In this document: one piece after another, positions 30,838 to 42,446 of the stretch | Position numbering within the stretch: the stretch's first letter is position 1 | Layout of the letters: each line of letters begins with the position of its first letter | Assembly: GCA_022414725.1 (NCBI GenBank) | Contig: CM039462.1 | Span: 57,122,535-57,186,534, forward strand | Origin: Microglena sp. YARC | Lineage: Eukaryota; Chlorophyta; Chlorophyceae; Chlamydomonadales; Chlamydomonadaceae | DNA: 64,000 nt | Direction: 5' to 3' | The notes under the pieces: generated by a model | The model's input: only the letters and a program-made list of their open reading frames with translations | The model's database searches: none | Told to the model about the DNA's origin: nothing | Made by a program: the position numbers and the translations under genes

Positions 30838-31246
30838 TCGTGTTCTCCCCTGGTGTGATCCCGGCTTGTGTTGCCGCTGATATTTAAGCGTGCAGATTTT
30901 CGGGTTGACCGAGGGGACATTTCAGAGAGACAGGTGCTGGGAAGTGGGACTTCCCACCAGGGCTGTTGGTCTTCTGGGACTGTCCGAGCTCTCTTTTTTT
31001 TTTTTTTTTTTTTTTTTGCAAGAGTTGACAACCTGTTGAAGAGGGGTGGCCTATAAGGGGTGAACGGCCTGAAGAGAGGAGGTGGCACGGTGAGGGGGGA
31101 AGCTTGAGAGGGGAAGGTCGCCTGTAGAGGGGGAGGCGCTGAGCGCCACCAACGTGCGTTGTCAGCACGTGGAGTGGAAGGGGGGTGGCAGGAGGAGTCA
31201 AGAAGGGGAGAAGGAGCAGGGGCGGGGGAGGTGGGCTCTGGGGGGA
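30834..31246 (-). pseudogene. Family B ORF1 C-terminal part
   Basis: Read on the minus strand: Pro-rich residues, then RPFTPYRPPLFNRLSTLA, eight Lys from a poly(A) insertion (30994-31017, in frame), and a basic C-terminus ending ISGNTSRDHTRGEHE. Its TGA overlaps the ORF2 ATG as ATGA, an arrangement that would allow coupled reinitiation. The upstream part is separated by the family A insertion at 31249-31674. Confidence 0.75.
30994..31017 (-). mobile_element. Pure poly(A) insertion in ORF1
   Basis: 24 T on the plus strand with no adjoining family sequence. It adds eight Lys in frame. No uninterrupted copy is in the window to prove the empty site. Confidence 0.6.
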
Positions 31247-31248
31247 TA

Positions 31249-31674
31249 TTTTTTTTTTTTTTTTTTTTTTTACATAGGGAGGAACCAGGAAAGGGAACAT
31301 CTGATAAAAACTAGCCCTATGTGACCGAGGAAGAAAAACCAAAGAAGAAGACTAGAAGACAAGCCAAAATTCCGCTAAGACAAAAGACGAAAAGACTAGG
31401 GGACAAAAGAACGAGGGACACAAACTAATTACTAGGAGGACAAAGGATAAAGGGCCTTCCGAGCACCACCCCCACCTCCAAGCAACACTGTTCCTCCCCA
31501 ACCAACAAAACACCACTGTAACCTCCAAGAGCAACACAGAAAAAGAAGGAAAGGCATGCACCCGAAGGTCTTGCTGATCTAAGATTAAAACACTGCAAGG
31601 CATCACTCCTGTAACAGGCCAGTGCATCAGGGCATCACTCCTTAAGCAAACCAGCACATACTCTCAGCAGCCTA
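31249..31674 (-). mobile_element. Truncated family A insertion in ORF1
   Basis: Poly(T) 31250-31271, hairpin and about 400 nt of family A, flanked by GGGAT (31244-31248 and 31675-31679). Confidence 0.85.
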
Positions 31675-31783
31675 GGGATGTATGCTCCAAGGGCCGAGTG
31701 GATGTCCAGGCTGGGAGAAGAAAGCGAGGGGATAGATGAGGGAGAGGGAGTAGGGAGGAGCAGCGAGGCCAAGTCCTCGCGTG

Positions 31784-31788
<5 letters not shown>
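31675..31788 (-). pseudogene. Family B ORF1 piece between two family A insertions
   Basis: About 110 bp of Leu/Pro/Ser-rich coding-like sequence that links the RING region upstream with the C-terminal piece downstream when the two insertions are ignored. Confidence 0.6.
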
Positions 31789-31815
<27 letters not shown>

Positions 31816-32337
31816 CATAGGGAGGAACTAGGAAAGGGAACATCTGAAAAACCTAGCCCTATGTGACCAAGGAAGAAAAACCAAAGAAGAAGACTAGAAG
31901 ACATGGACCAAAAGTCCGCTAAGACAAAAGATCCAAGATAAAAGACGAAAAGACTAGGGGACAAAAGAACGAGGGACACAAACTAATTACTAGGAGGACA
32001 AAGGACAAAGGGCCTTCCGAGCACCACCCCCACCTCCAAGCAACACTGTTCCTCCCCATCCAATAAAACACCACTGTAACCTCCAAGAGCAACACAGAAA
32101 AAGAAGGAAAGGCATGCACCCGAAGGTCTTGCTGATCTAAGATTAAAACACTGCAGGGCATCACTCCTGTAACAGGCCAGTGCATCAGGGCATCACTCCT
32201 GTAGCAAACCAGCACATACTCTCAGCAGCCTAGTAACATGTCGCTAGGTCACCCATGCAGATCAGCAAGCTCTGCATAGACGACCAGAGCGCGGCATGCA
32301 ACAAAAAACAGGACAGGGCCAAAGCTAACACTAACAA
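31789..32337 (-). mobile_element. Truncated family A insertion in ORF1
   Basis: Poly(T) 31788-31814, hairpin and about 520 nt of family A, flanked by GGGAT (31784-31788 and 32338-32342). Confidence 0.85.
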
Positions 32338-32932
32338 GGGATGGAGGGGGAGGAAGAGAAGAAGGGGAGGGGATGAGAGGGATATAACAGGGTTCGGAGA
32401 ACTCTTCGTTGTCATCGCTGTCACTATCAATAGCAGGTTGCATGCCAAATCGGAGGGGGGCTAGGCTGCAGTCGCCCCGGCAGCTAGGACACGAGGAGTG
32501 TCCTATAGTGAACCAAGTCGTGATGCATGTGAAGTGGAAGGAGTGCGCACAAGGTGTCCAATAAGGGGGCTCGGTCCCAAAGGGGTTGAGACGAATGGGG
32601 CAGCAAAGCGGATCATGCTGGGCGTCTGATAGAGAGTCCATATTGCTAATGGCTGGAGGGGGGTGGGTGATGGCGGAGAGAGGTAAGGAAGGGGTGTGGG
32701 AGGGACGTCGGGTGGCGAGTGGGCTGGAGGAAGAGGGAGGGACAGGAGAGGGAGGGAGGTGAAAAGGATGGGGACAGGGATGGGCAGGAGGAGTCTGGTT
32801 TGCCCTTGAGATGGCGGCAGCACCAGCAGCAGCTGCTGCATTAGAGATGGGAAGGGGGTTGGTAGCGATGGGTCTGTGAGGGGAAGGGACGGCGGAGATA
32901 GGAGGGACTTGAGCTGGGGTAGAGGGAGACAC
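32338..32932 (-). pseudogene. Family B ORF1 with RING-H2-like finger
   Basis: A Pro/Ser-rich N-terminal half, then a RING-H2 pattern at residues about 111-151: C111-P-I-R114, C128-A-H130, H133-x2-C136 and C148-P-S-C151-R, with the typical Trp (W140) and 'PCxHxFHxxC' core. The second ligand is Arg (CGT at 32591-32593) where Cys is expected, one transition from TGT. RING fingers usually bind E2 ubiquitin-conjugating enzymes or mediate protein contacts; no role in retrotransposition is shown here. An acidic stretch (DSDSDDNEEF) follows. The open frame continues to 32249, but the last 30 residues belong to the family A insertion. Confidence 0.75.
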
Positions 32933-33391
32933 TGGAGAAGATGAGTTAAAGGGGGCTGGAGAGGGGGATGAGGATAAGGGGGGAGCGATGGAGAGGAAGG
33001 GATCTTGGACAGGGGAAGATGGAGACTCTGCTAGTGCAGAGTTAGAGGGGAGCGGAGAAGGGGGGGATGATGCTGTAGGAGATTATGCGGGTACCAAAGC
33101 TGTTGCTGTGGGTGCCAACACTGAGTCTGCTACTGTTGGTGTCAAAACATCTGCTGCTGTAGGAAGATCCGATTCCTCTACCGGTGGCAAAGCTGTGTAA
33201 GCCAGTGCAGGTGTTAAAGCAAGTGATGCTGATGCAGGTGCCAATGCAGCGGGTGCTAAAGCCGAGACCGATGTTGCTGTCGTTGGTGGCTGAACCAAGG
33301 CTCCTACTGCAGGTGCCTGTGGTAGTGCAGCTTGGTTTTGTAATGGAGTCAATTTATTTTGTTTATTTTCGGGCCTTTAGCTACTGATGCT
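32933..33391 (-). pseudogene. Family B ORF1 Ala/Pro-rich region
   Basis: Low-complexity coding-like sequence on the minus strand (ALAPAALAPASASLALTPAL and similar). It is interrupted at 33392 by the large family A element; the same kind of Ala/Ser-rich sequence resumes at 41795. Frame continuity with the RING part cannot be confirmed because of indels. Confidence 0.55.
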
Positions 33392-36300
33392 AATTTTTTT
33401 GTTTTTTTTTTTGTGCATAGGGAGGAACCAGGAAAGGGAACATCTGATAAAACCTAGCCCTATGTGACCAAGGAAGAAAAACCAAAGAAGAAGACTAGAG
33501 GACATGGACCAAAAGTCCGCTAAGACAAATGATCCAAGACAAAAGACGAAAGACTAGGGGATGAAAAGAACGAGGGACACAAACTAAATTACTAGGAGGA
33601 CAAAGGACAAAGGGCCTTCCGAGCACCACCCCCACCTCCAAGCAACACTGTTCCTCCCCAACCAACAAAACACCACTGTAACCTCCAAGAGCAACACAGA
33701 AAAAGAAGGAAAGGCAAGCATCCAAGGTCTTGCTGATCTAAGATTAAAAACACTGCCGGGCATCACTCCTGTTACAGGCCAGTGCATCAGGGCATCACTC
33801 CTTTAGCAAACCAGCACAGACTCTTAGCACCCTAGTAACATGTTGCTAGATCACCCATGCAGATCAGCAAGGTTTGCAAAGACGACCAGAGCGCGGCATG
33901 CAACAAAAAACAGGACAGGGCCAAAGCTAACACGAACAAGGTAACTACAAAAATATCTAAAGAAGCAAATCAAACTCTTTAGAAAGCGTCCTGGACGGTG
34001 AAAGGGTAGAACCCCACAAGATCCACTGACCAGCAAGGAAAACCTTAAAAGCAAATAAACCGGTAGCCAGCGCATCAGGGCAGCACTCCATTAGCATTCC
34101 AGCGCAGTCTCTCAGCAGCCTAGTAACATGCCACTAGGTCGCCGATGCAAATCAGCAAGCTCTGCAAAGACAACCAAACGCGGCATGTCTACGTTTTTTT
34201 TTTTCCGGTTCAAAGGTAGCAGTAACAAGGTAACAAAAACTGCGTAGCTCCTAAGTAATCCTCCTGAACCTGCAGACGCAAGATACAACAAGGTACAGGG
34301 CATCACTCCTATAACCTATAACCTATAACATTCCAGCGCATCAGGGCATCACTCCATCAACAGACCGGCGTGCCAGCTCAGCTGTCAAGTAGCATGCCAC
34401 TTCTTCTCCATTGCAGAACAGCAAGATCTGGATGGAAGAAGACCAAAGCAAAGCATGCTACTGATAAACAGGTCCGGGAAAAAGCAAACAAAAAACAGGC
34501 TTCAGGGCAGGAGCAACAGATCCACCCCCAAAAACTACTATCCAGCCCTCTAGGGCAGCAAAAAGCTTAGACAAACTGAATCGCTATGGTTTCCAACCAA
34601 TGGCACACTCAAGGATCAGCAAGTCTCTAATTAGAGAACAAGAAGATGCTGACCAATGCAGACCTTCAAAAGGAGACCTGCTGATTGAGAATTCAAGAAA
34701 GAGAAAAAGAGGCTAAACAGCACAACACCTATCTAAGGCCAAAAAACACTTAAAAATCAGTAGGCTGACCTCTTATGCTGACCTCTGGAGGGGGCAAAGT
34801 AGCGGATTAAACCGCATGAGCGTCTGTAACACTCAAATGGAGCACTGAGCAGCTCCCATAGCCGCGAAATTGCTGTCGCTCCAGCCGAATTGGCCGAAGC
34901 AGCTTCGCAGCAAAGTCATAAAGCGGCCGGAGAGCAGACATTACTAGGGCGAAAAAAGGACCTCAAGCTCCAATTGTCGCCTCAAAGCTTCGTCTACTAG
35001 GTATCTCAGCAGCTGACATGAAGGAGCAGGGATGAGAGGGAGGAGATGGAGGATTCTGAGAGGAAGGAGGAAGTGGGTGGGGCTCGGAAGAAGGGAATCA
35101 GGAGAGAGCTGCTTCTGAAGTACTAAGGATGGGGGTCGGGTGGTCCCAAATTAACTTGAAGAGAATAGCCTGCCCCCCTCCAGTAGGCTGACCTCTTATG
35201 CTGACCTCTGGAGGGGGCAGAGTAGCGGATTAAATCGCATGAGCGTCTGTAACACTCAAATGGAGCACTGAGCAGCTCCCATAGCCGCGAAATTGCAGTC
35301 GCTCCAGCCGAATTGGCCGAAGCAGCTTCGCAGCAAAAGTCATAAAGCGGGCCGGAGAGCAGACATTACTAGGGCGAAAAAAGGACCTCAAGCTCCAATT
35401 GTCGCCTCAAAGCTTCGTTCTACTAGGTATCTCAGCAGCTGAACATGAAGGAGCAGGGATGAGAGGGAGGAGATGGAGGATTCTGAGAGGAAGGAGGAAG
35501 TGGGTGGGGCTCGGAAGAAGGGAATCAGGAGAGAGCTGCTTCTGAAGTACTAAGGATGGGGGTTCGGGTGGTCCCAAATTAACTTGAAGAGAATAGCCTG
35601 CCCCCCTCCAGTTAGGGCTGACCTCTTATGCTGACCTCTGGAGGGGGCAGAGTAGCGGATTAAACCGCATGAGCGTCGTAACACTCAAATGGGGCACTGA
35701 GCAGCTCCCATAGCCGCGAAATTGCAGTCGCTCCAGCCGAATTGGCCGAAGCAGCTTCGCAGCAAAGTCATAAAGCGGCCGGAGAGCAGACATTGCTAGG
35801 GCGAAAAAAGGACCTCAAGCTCCAATTGTCGCCTCAAAGCTTCGTCTACTAGGTATCTCAGCAGCTGACATGAAGGAGCAGGGATGAGAGGGAGGAGATG
35901 GAGGATTCTGAGAGGAAGGAGGAAGTGGGTGGGGCTCGGAAGAAGGGAATCAGGAGAGAGCTGCTTCTGAAGTACTAAGGATGGGGGTCGGGTGGTCCCA
36001 AATTAACTTGAAGAGAATAGCCTGCCCCCCTCCAGTAGGCTGACCTCTTATGCTGACCTCTGGAGGGGGCAGAGTAGCGGATTAAACCGCATGAGCGTCT
36101 GTAACACTCAAATGGGGCACTGAGCAGCTCCCATAGCCGCGAAATTGCAGTCGCTCCAGCCGAATTGGCCGAAGCAGCTTCGCAGCAAAGTCATAAAGCG
36201 GCCGGAGAGCAGACATTGCTAGGGCGAAAAAAAAGGACCTCAAGCTCCAATTGTCGCCTCAAAGCTTCGTCTACTAGGTATCTCAGCAGCTGACATGAAG

Positions 36301-39300
36301 GAGCAGGGATGAGAGGGAGGAGATGGAGGATTCTGAGAGGAAGGAGGAAGTGGGTGGGGCTCGGAAGAAGGGAATCAGGAGAGAGCTGCTTCTGAAGTAC
36401 TTAGGATGGGGGTCGGGTGGTCCCAAATTAACTTGAAGAGAATAGCCTGCCCCCCTCCAGTAGGCTGACCTCTTATGCTGATCTCTGGAGGGGGCAGAGT
36501 AGCGGATTAAACCGCATGAGCGTCTGTAACACTCAAATGGGGCACTGAGCAGCTCCCATAGCCGCGAAATTGCAGTCGCTCCAGCCGAATTGGCCGAAGC
36601 AGCTTCGCAGCAAAGTCATAAGGCGGCCGGAGAGCAGACATTGCTAGGGCGAAAAAAGGACCTCAAGCTCCAATTGTCGCCTCAAAGCTTCGTCTACTAG
36701 GTATCTCAGCAGCTGACATGAAGGAGCAGGGATGAGAGGGAGGAGATGGAGGATTCTGAGAGGAAGGAGGAAGTGGGTGGGGCTCGGAAGAAGGGAATCA
36801 GGAGAGAGCTGCTTCTGAAAGTACTAAGGATGGGGTCGGGTGGTCCCAAATTAACTTGAAGAGAATAGCCTGCCCCCCTCCAGTAGGCTGACCTCTTATG
36901 CTGACCTCTGGAGGGGGCAGAGTAGCGGATTAAACCGCATGAGCGTCTGTAACACTCAAATGGAGCACTGAGCAGCTCCCATAGCCGCGAAATTGCAGTC
37001 GCTCCAGCCGAATTGGCCGAAGCAGCTTCGCAGCAAAGTCATAAAGCGGCCGGAGAGCAGACATTACTAGGGCGAAAAAAGGACCTCAAGCTCCAATTGT
37101 CGCCTCAAAGCTTCGTCTACTAGGTATCTCAGCAGCTGACATGAAGGAGCAGGGATGAGAGGGAGGAGATGGAGGATTCTGAGAGGAAGGAGGAAGTGGG
37201 TGGGGCTCGGAAGAAGGGAATCAGGAGAGAGCTGCTTCTGAAGTACTAAGGATGGGGGTCGGGTGGTCCCAAATTAACTTGAAGAGAATAGCCTGCCCCC
37301 CTCCAGTAGGACTGACCTCTTATGCTGACCTCTGGAGGGGGCAGAGTAGCGGATTAAACCGCATGAGCGTCTGTAACACTCAAATGGGGCACTGAGCAGC
37401 TCCATAGCCGCGAAATTGCAGTCGCTCCAGCCGAATTGGCCGAAGCAGGCTTCGCAGCAAAGTCATAAAGCGGCCGGAGAGCAGACATTGCTAGGGCGAA
37501 AAAAGGACCTCAAGCTCCAATTGTCGCCTCAAAGCTTCGTCTACTAGGTATCTCAGCAGCTGACATGAAGGAGCAGGGATGAGAGGGAGGAGATGGAGGA
37601 TTCTGAGAGGAAGGAGGAAGTGGGTGGGGCTCGGAAGAAGGGAATCAGGAGAGAGCTGCTTCTGAAGTACTAAGGATGGGGTCGGGTGGTCCCAAATTAA
37701 CTTGAAGAGAATAGCCTGCCCCCCTCCAGTAGGCTGACCTCTTATGCTGATCTCTGGAGGGGGCCGAGAGTAGCGGATTAAACCGCATGAGCGTCTGTAA
37801 CACTCAAATGGGGCACTGAGCAGCTCCCATAGCCGCAAATTTGCAGTCGCTCCAGCCGAAATTGGCGAAGCAGCATTTCGCGAGCAAAGTCATAAGCGGC
37901 CGGAGAGCAGACATTGCTAGGGCGAAAAAAGGACCTCAAGCTCCAATTGTCGCCTCAAAGCTTCGTCTACTAGGTATCTCAGCAGCTGACATGAAGGAGC
38001 AGGGATGAGAGGGAGGAGATGGAGGATTCTGAGAGGAAGGAGGAAGTGGGTGGGCTCGGAAGAAGGGAATCAGGAGAGAGCTGCTTCTGAAGTACTAAGG
38101 ATGGGGTCGGGTGGTCCCAAATTAACTTGAAGAGAATAGCCTGCCCCCCTCCAGTAGGCTGACCTCTTATGCTGATCTCTGGAGGGGGCAGAGTAGCGGA
38201 TTAAACCGCATGAGCGTCTGTAACACTCAAATGGGGCACTGAGCAGCTCCATAGCCGCAAATTTGCAGTCGCTCCAGCCGAATTGGCCGAAGCAGCTTCG
38301 CAGCAAAGTCATAAGGCGGCCGGAGAGCAGACATTGCTAGGGCAAAAAAGGACCTCAAGCTCCAATTGTCGCCTCAAAGCTTCGTCTACTAGGTATCTCA
38401 GCAGCTGACATGAAGGAGCAGGGATGAGAGGGAGGAGATGGAGGATTCTGAGAGGAAGGAGGAAGTGGGTGGGGCTCGGAAGAAGGGAATCAGGAGAGAG
38501 CTGCTTCTGAAGTACTAAGGATGGGGGTCGGGTGGTCCCAAATTAACTTGAAGAGAATAGCCTGCCCCCCTCCAGTAGGCTGACCTCTTATGCTGATCTC
38601 TGGAGGGGGCAGAGTAGCGGATTAAACCGCATGAGCGTCTGTAACACTCAAATGGGGCACTGAGCAGCTCCCATAGCCGCGTTGCAGTCGCTCCAGCCGA
38701 ATTGGCCGAAGCAGCTTCGCAGCAAAGTCATAAAGGCGGCCGGAGAGCAGACATTGCTAGGGCAAAAAAAGGACCTCAAGCTCCAATTGTCGCCTCAAAG
38801 CTTCGTCTACTAGGTATCTCAGCAGCTGACATGAAGAGCAGGGATGAGAGGAGGAGATGGAGGATTCTGAGAGGAAGGAGGAAGTGGGTGGGGCTCGGAA
38901 GAAGGGCAATCAGGAGAGAGCTGCTTCTGAAGTACTTAGGATGGGGGTCGGGTGGTCCCAAATTAACTTGAAGAGAATAGCCTGCCCCCCTCCAGTAGGC
39001 TGACCTCTTATGCTGATCTCTGGAGGGGGCAGAGTAGCGGATTAAACCGCATGAGCGTCTGTAACACTCAAATGGGGCAGCTGAGCAGCTCCCATAGCCG
39101 CGAAATTGCAGTCGCTCCAGCCGAATTGGCCGAAGCAGCTTCGCAGCAAAGTCATAAAGCGGCCGGAGAGCAGACATTGCTAGGGCAAAAAAAGGACCTC
39201 AAGCTCCAATTGTCGCCTCAAAGCTTCGTCTACTAGGTATCTCAGCAGCTGACATGAAGGAGCAGGGATGAGAGGGAGGAGATGGAGGATTCTGAGAGGA

Positions 39301-41794
39301 AGGAGGAAGTGGGTGGGGCTCGGAAGAAGGGAATCAGGAGAGAGCTGCTTCTGAAGTACTTAGATGGGGGTCGGTGGTCCCAAATTAACTTGAAGAGAAT
39401 AGCCTGCCCCCCTCCAGTAGGCTGACCTCTTATGCTGATCTCTGGAGGGGGGCAGAGTAGCGGATTAAACCGCATGAGCGTCTGTAACACTCAAATGGGG
39501 CACTGAGCAGCTCCCATAGCCGCGAAATTGCAGTCGCTCCAGCCGAATTGGCCGAAGCAGCTTCGCAGCAAAGTCATAAAGCGCCGGAGAGCAGACATTG
39601 CTAGGGCGAAAAAAGGACCTCAAGCTCCAATTGTCGCCTCAAAGCTTCGTCTACTAGGTATCTCAGCAGCTGACATGAAGGAGCAGGGATGAGAGGGAGG
39701 AGATGGAGGATTCTGAGAGGAAGGAGGAAGTGGGTGGGGCTCGGAAGAAGGGAATCAGGAGAGAGCTGCTTCTGAAGTACTTAAGGCATGGGGGTCGGGT
39801 GGTCCCAAATTAACTTGAAGAGAATAGCCTGCCCCCCTCCAGTAGGCTGACCTCTTATGCTGATCCTCTGGAGGGGGCAGAGTAGCGGATTAAACCGCAT
39901 GAGCGTCTGTAACACTCAAATGGGGCACTGAGCAGCTCCCATAGCCGCGAAATTGCAGTCGCTCCAGCCGAATTGGCCGAAGCAGCTTCGCAGCAAAGTC
40001 ATAAGGCGGCCGGGAGAGCAGACATTGCTTAGGGCGAAAAAAAGGACCTCAAGCTCCAATTGTCGCCTCAAAGCTTCGTCTACTAGGTATCTCAGCAGCT
40101 GACATGAAGGAGCAGGGATGAGAGGGAGGAGATGGAGGATTCTGAGAGGAAGGAGGAAGTGGGTGGGGCTCGGAAGAAGGGAATCAGGAGAGAGCTGCTT
40201 CTGAAGTACTAAATTAACTTGAAGAGAATAGCCTGCCCCCTCCAGATGACCTCTGGTAGCGGATGCTGAGCGTCTGTAACACTCAAATGGGGCACTGAGC
40301 AGCTCCATAGCGCGAAATTGCAGTCGCTCCAGCCGAATTGGGTCGCAGCAAAGTCATAAAGCGGCCGGAGAGCAGACATTGCTAGGCGAAAAAAGGACCT
40401 CAAGCTCCAATTGTCGCCTCAAAGCTTCGTCTACTAGGTATCTCAGCAGCTGACATGAGGAGCAGGGATGAGAGGGAGGAGATGGAGGATTCTGAGAGGA
40501 AGGAGGAAGTGGGTGGGGCTCGGAAGAAGGGAATCAGGAGAGAGCTGCTTCTGAAGTACTTAGGATGGGGGTTGGGTGGTCCCAAATTAACTTGAAGAGA
40601 ATAGCCTGCCCCCCTCCAGTAGGCTGACCTCTTATGCTGATCTCTGGAGGGGGCAGAGTAGCGGATTAAACCGCATGAGCGTCTGTAACACTCAATGGGG
40701 CACTGAGCAGCTCCATAGCCGCGAAATTGCAGTCGCTCCAGCCGAATTGGCCGAAGCAGCTTCGCAGCAAAGTCATAAGGCGGCCGGAGAGCAGACATTT
40801 GCTAGGGCGAAAAAAGGACCTCAAGCTCCAATTGTCGCCTCAAAGCTTCGTCTACTAGGTATCTCAGCAGCTGACATGAAGGAGCAGGGATGAGAGGGAG
40901 GAGATGGAGGATTCTGAGAGGAAGGAGGAAGTGGGTGGGGCTCGGAAGAGGGAATCAGGAGAGCTGCTTCTGAAGTACTTAGGATGGGTCGGGTGGTCCC
41001 AAATTAACTTGAAGAGAATAGCCTGCCCCCTCCAGTAGGCTGACCTCTTATGCTGACCTCTGGAGGGGGCAGAGTAGCGGATTAAACCGCATGAGCGTCT
41101 GTAACACTCAAATGGGGGCACTGAGCAGCTCCCATAGCCGCGAAAATTGCAGTCGCTCCAGCCGAATTGGCCGAAGCAGCTTCGCAGCAAAGTCATAAGG
41201 CGGCCGGACGAGCAGACATTGCTAGGGGGCGAAAAAAGGACCTCAAGCTCCAATTGTCGCCTCAAAGCTTCGTCTACTAGGTATCTCAGCAGCTGACATG
41301 AAGGAGCAGGGATGAGAGGGAGGAGATGGAGGATTCTGAGAGGAAGGAGGAAGTGGGTGGGGCTCGGAAGAAGGGAATCAGGAGAGAGCTGCTTCTGAAG
41401 TACTAAGGATGGGGGTCGGGTGGGTCCCAAATTAACTTGAAGAGAATAGCCTGCCCCCCTCCAGTAGGCTGACCTCTTATGCTGACCTCTGGAGGGGCAG
41501 AGTAGGGATTAAACCGCATGAGCGTCTGTAACACTCAAATGGGGCACTGAGCAGCTCCCATAGCCGCGAAATTGCAGTCGCTCCAGCCGAATTGGCCGAA
41601 GCAGCTTCGCAGCAAAGTCATAAGGCGGCCGGAGAGCAGACATTGCTAGGGCGAAAAAAGGACCTCAAGCTCCAATTGTCGCCTCAAAGCTTCGTCTACT
41701 AGGTATCTCAGCAGCTGACATGAAGGAGCAGGGATGAGAGGGAGGAGATGGAGGATTCTGAGAGGAAGGAGGAAGTGGGTGGGGCTCGGAAGGT
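33392..41794 (-). mobile_element. 8.4-kb family A element with a long 5' monomer array
   Basis: Poly(A) end at 33393-33412 (plus-strand T with one G), 3' hairpin (CATAGGG/CCCTATG), non-coding body to about 34760, then about 16.8 copies of the 423-bp monomer to 41794. The 8-bp CTGATGCT is duplicated at 33384-33391 and 41795-41802, so body and array were inserted together or the array grew afterwards within the insertion. Its 5' end falls at the same monomer position (GCTCGGAAG) as the copy ending at 8328. The two family A copies inside ORF1 downstream are separate insertions. Confidence 0.85.
34761..41794 (-). repeat. Tandem array of ~423-bp family A monomers
   Basis: Monomer starts (TAGGCTGACC) fall near 34761, 35184, 35612, 36036, 36461, 36884, 37307, 37730, 38154, 38576, 38996, 39418, 39843, 40245 (a shortened unit), 40620, 41036 and 41465 (partial). 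Units differ by few substitutions and small indels. They are GC-balanced, contain no shared ORF and include GGAGGAGATGGAGG and AATTGGCCGAAGCAGC blocks. Single-base indels scattered through 37.8-41.3 kb may include long-read errors. Confidence 0.95.
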
Positions 41795-42446
41795 CTGATG
41801 CTGATGCTGAGGCTGAGGGAGCTGGAGCTGATGCTAGAACTAATACAGATGCTAATGTTGATGCTGACTGGCTGAGACTGAGGCCAAGTCTGAGGCTGCT
41901 GGTGCCGAGGCTGAGGGAGCTCGAGCTGATGCTAGAGCTGGAGCTGATGCTGATGCTGATGCTGACGCTGACGCTGAGGCTGAGGCTGTGGCTGTGGCTG
42001 AGGCTGAGGCTGAGGCTGAGGCTGAGGCTGAAGCTGAGGCTGTCGGTTGAGGCTGAGGCTGAGGCTGCTGATGTTGGTACTGCTGAAGCCAAAACAGATC
42101 TTGGAGTGGAAGGTGCAACTGCTGTTAGTTCTGAATCTAATGGTGGTTGTTGCTCTTGATGGGCAGATGCTGGTGCAGAAGCGTGAGAAGGAGCTGATGC
42201 TGAAGAAGTTGCTTGAGAGTGTGCTGCTTCTGGAGCTGTAGCTAAGGCTAGATCTAATTCTGCACCTGTGTGATGTGGATGAGCTGCATGTGGATCTGAA
42301 GTGGAGTATGAAACTTGTCCTTCATCTGAAAAAGGGGGTGCGGGTGAAGTTCCTGGCTCAGTGTTGGCGGTGCTGTCGATGGGGGTTGCTGAAGTCACCA
42401 GGTGTGTGTGTGTTGACAGGAGAAGGATTGAAAACGATTCTGCCCC
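41795..42446 (-). pseudogene. Family B ORF1 N-terminal Ser/Ala-rich region
   Basis: On the minus strand an open frame encodes ATAPEAAHSQATSSASAPSH and then a long Ser-Leu/Ser-Ala dipeptide run produced by a GCTGAG/GCTGAT microsatellite (about 41796-42070). The low-complexity part could be slippage-expanded. The frame is joined artificially to antisense family B sequence at 42447, so the true ORF1 start is not seen. Confidence 0.5.

Larger units (their letters stand above)
24586..42446 (-). mobile_element. Near-complete family B LINE, split by nested insertions
   Basis: One minus-strand element can be followed through its breaks. The order is ORF1 (42446 to about 30834), ORF2 endonuclease (30837 to about 29960), linker and RT (29884 to 27551), C-terminal domain and Asp/Pro tail (27414 to 25088), and 3' UTR (25087 to 24586, its hairpin end missing). 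Insertions inside are at 27415-27546, 27835-27849, 28867-29222, 29908-29960, 30994-31017, 31249-31674, 31789-32337 and 33392-41794. Without them the element is roughly 8 kb. It is the best template in the window for the autonomous family. Confidence 0.85.

Noticed and set aside
34761..41794. CRISPR array
   Set aside because: Units are about 423 bp, directly tandem without unique spacers, and belong to a retroposon.
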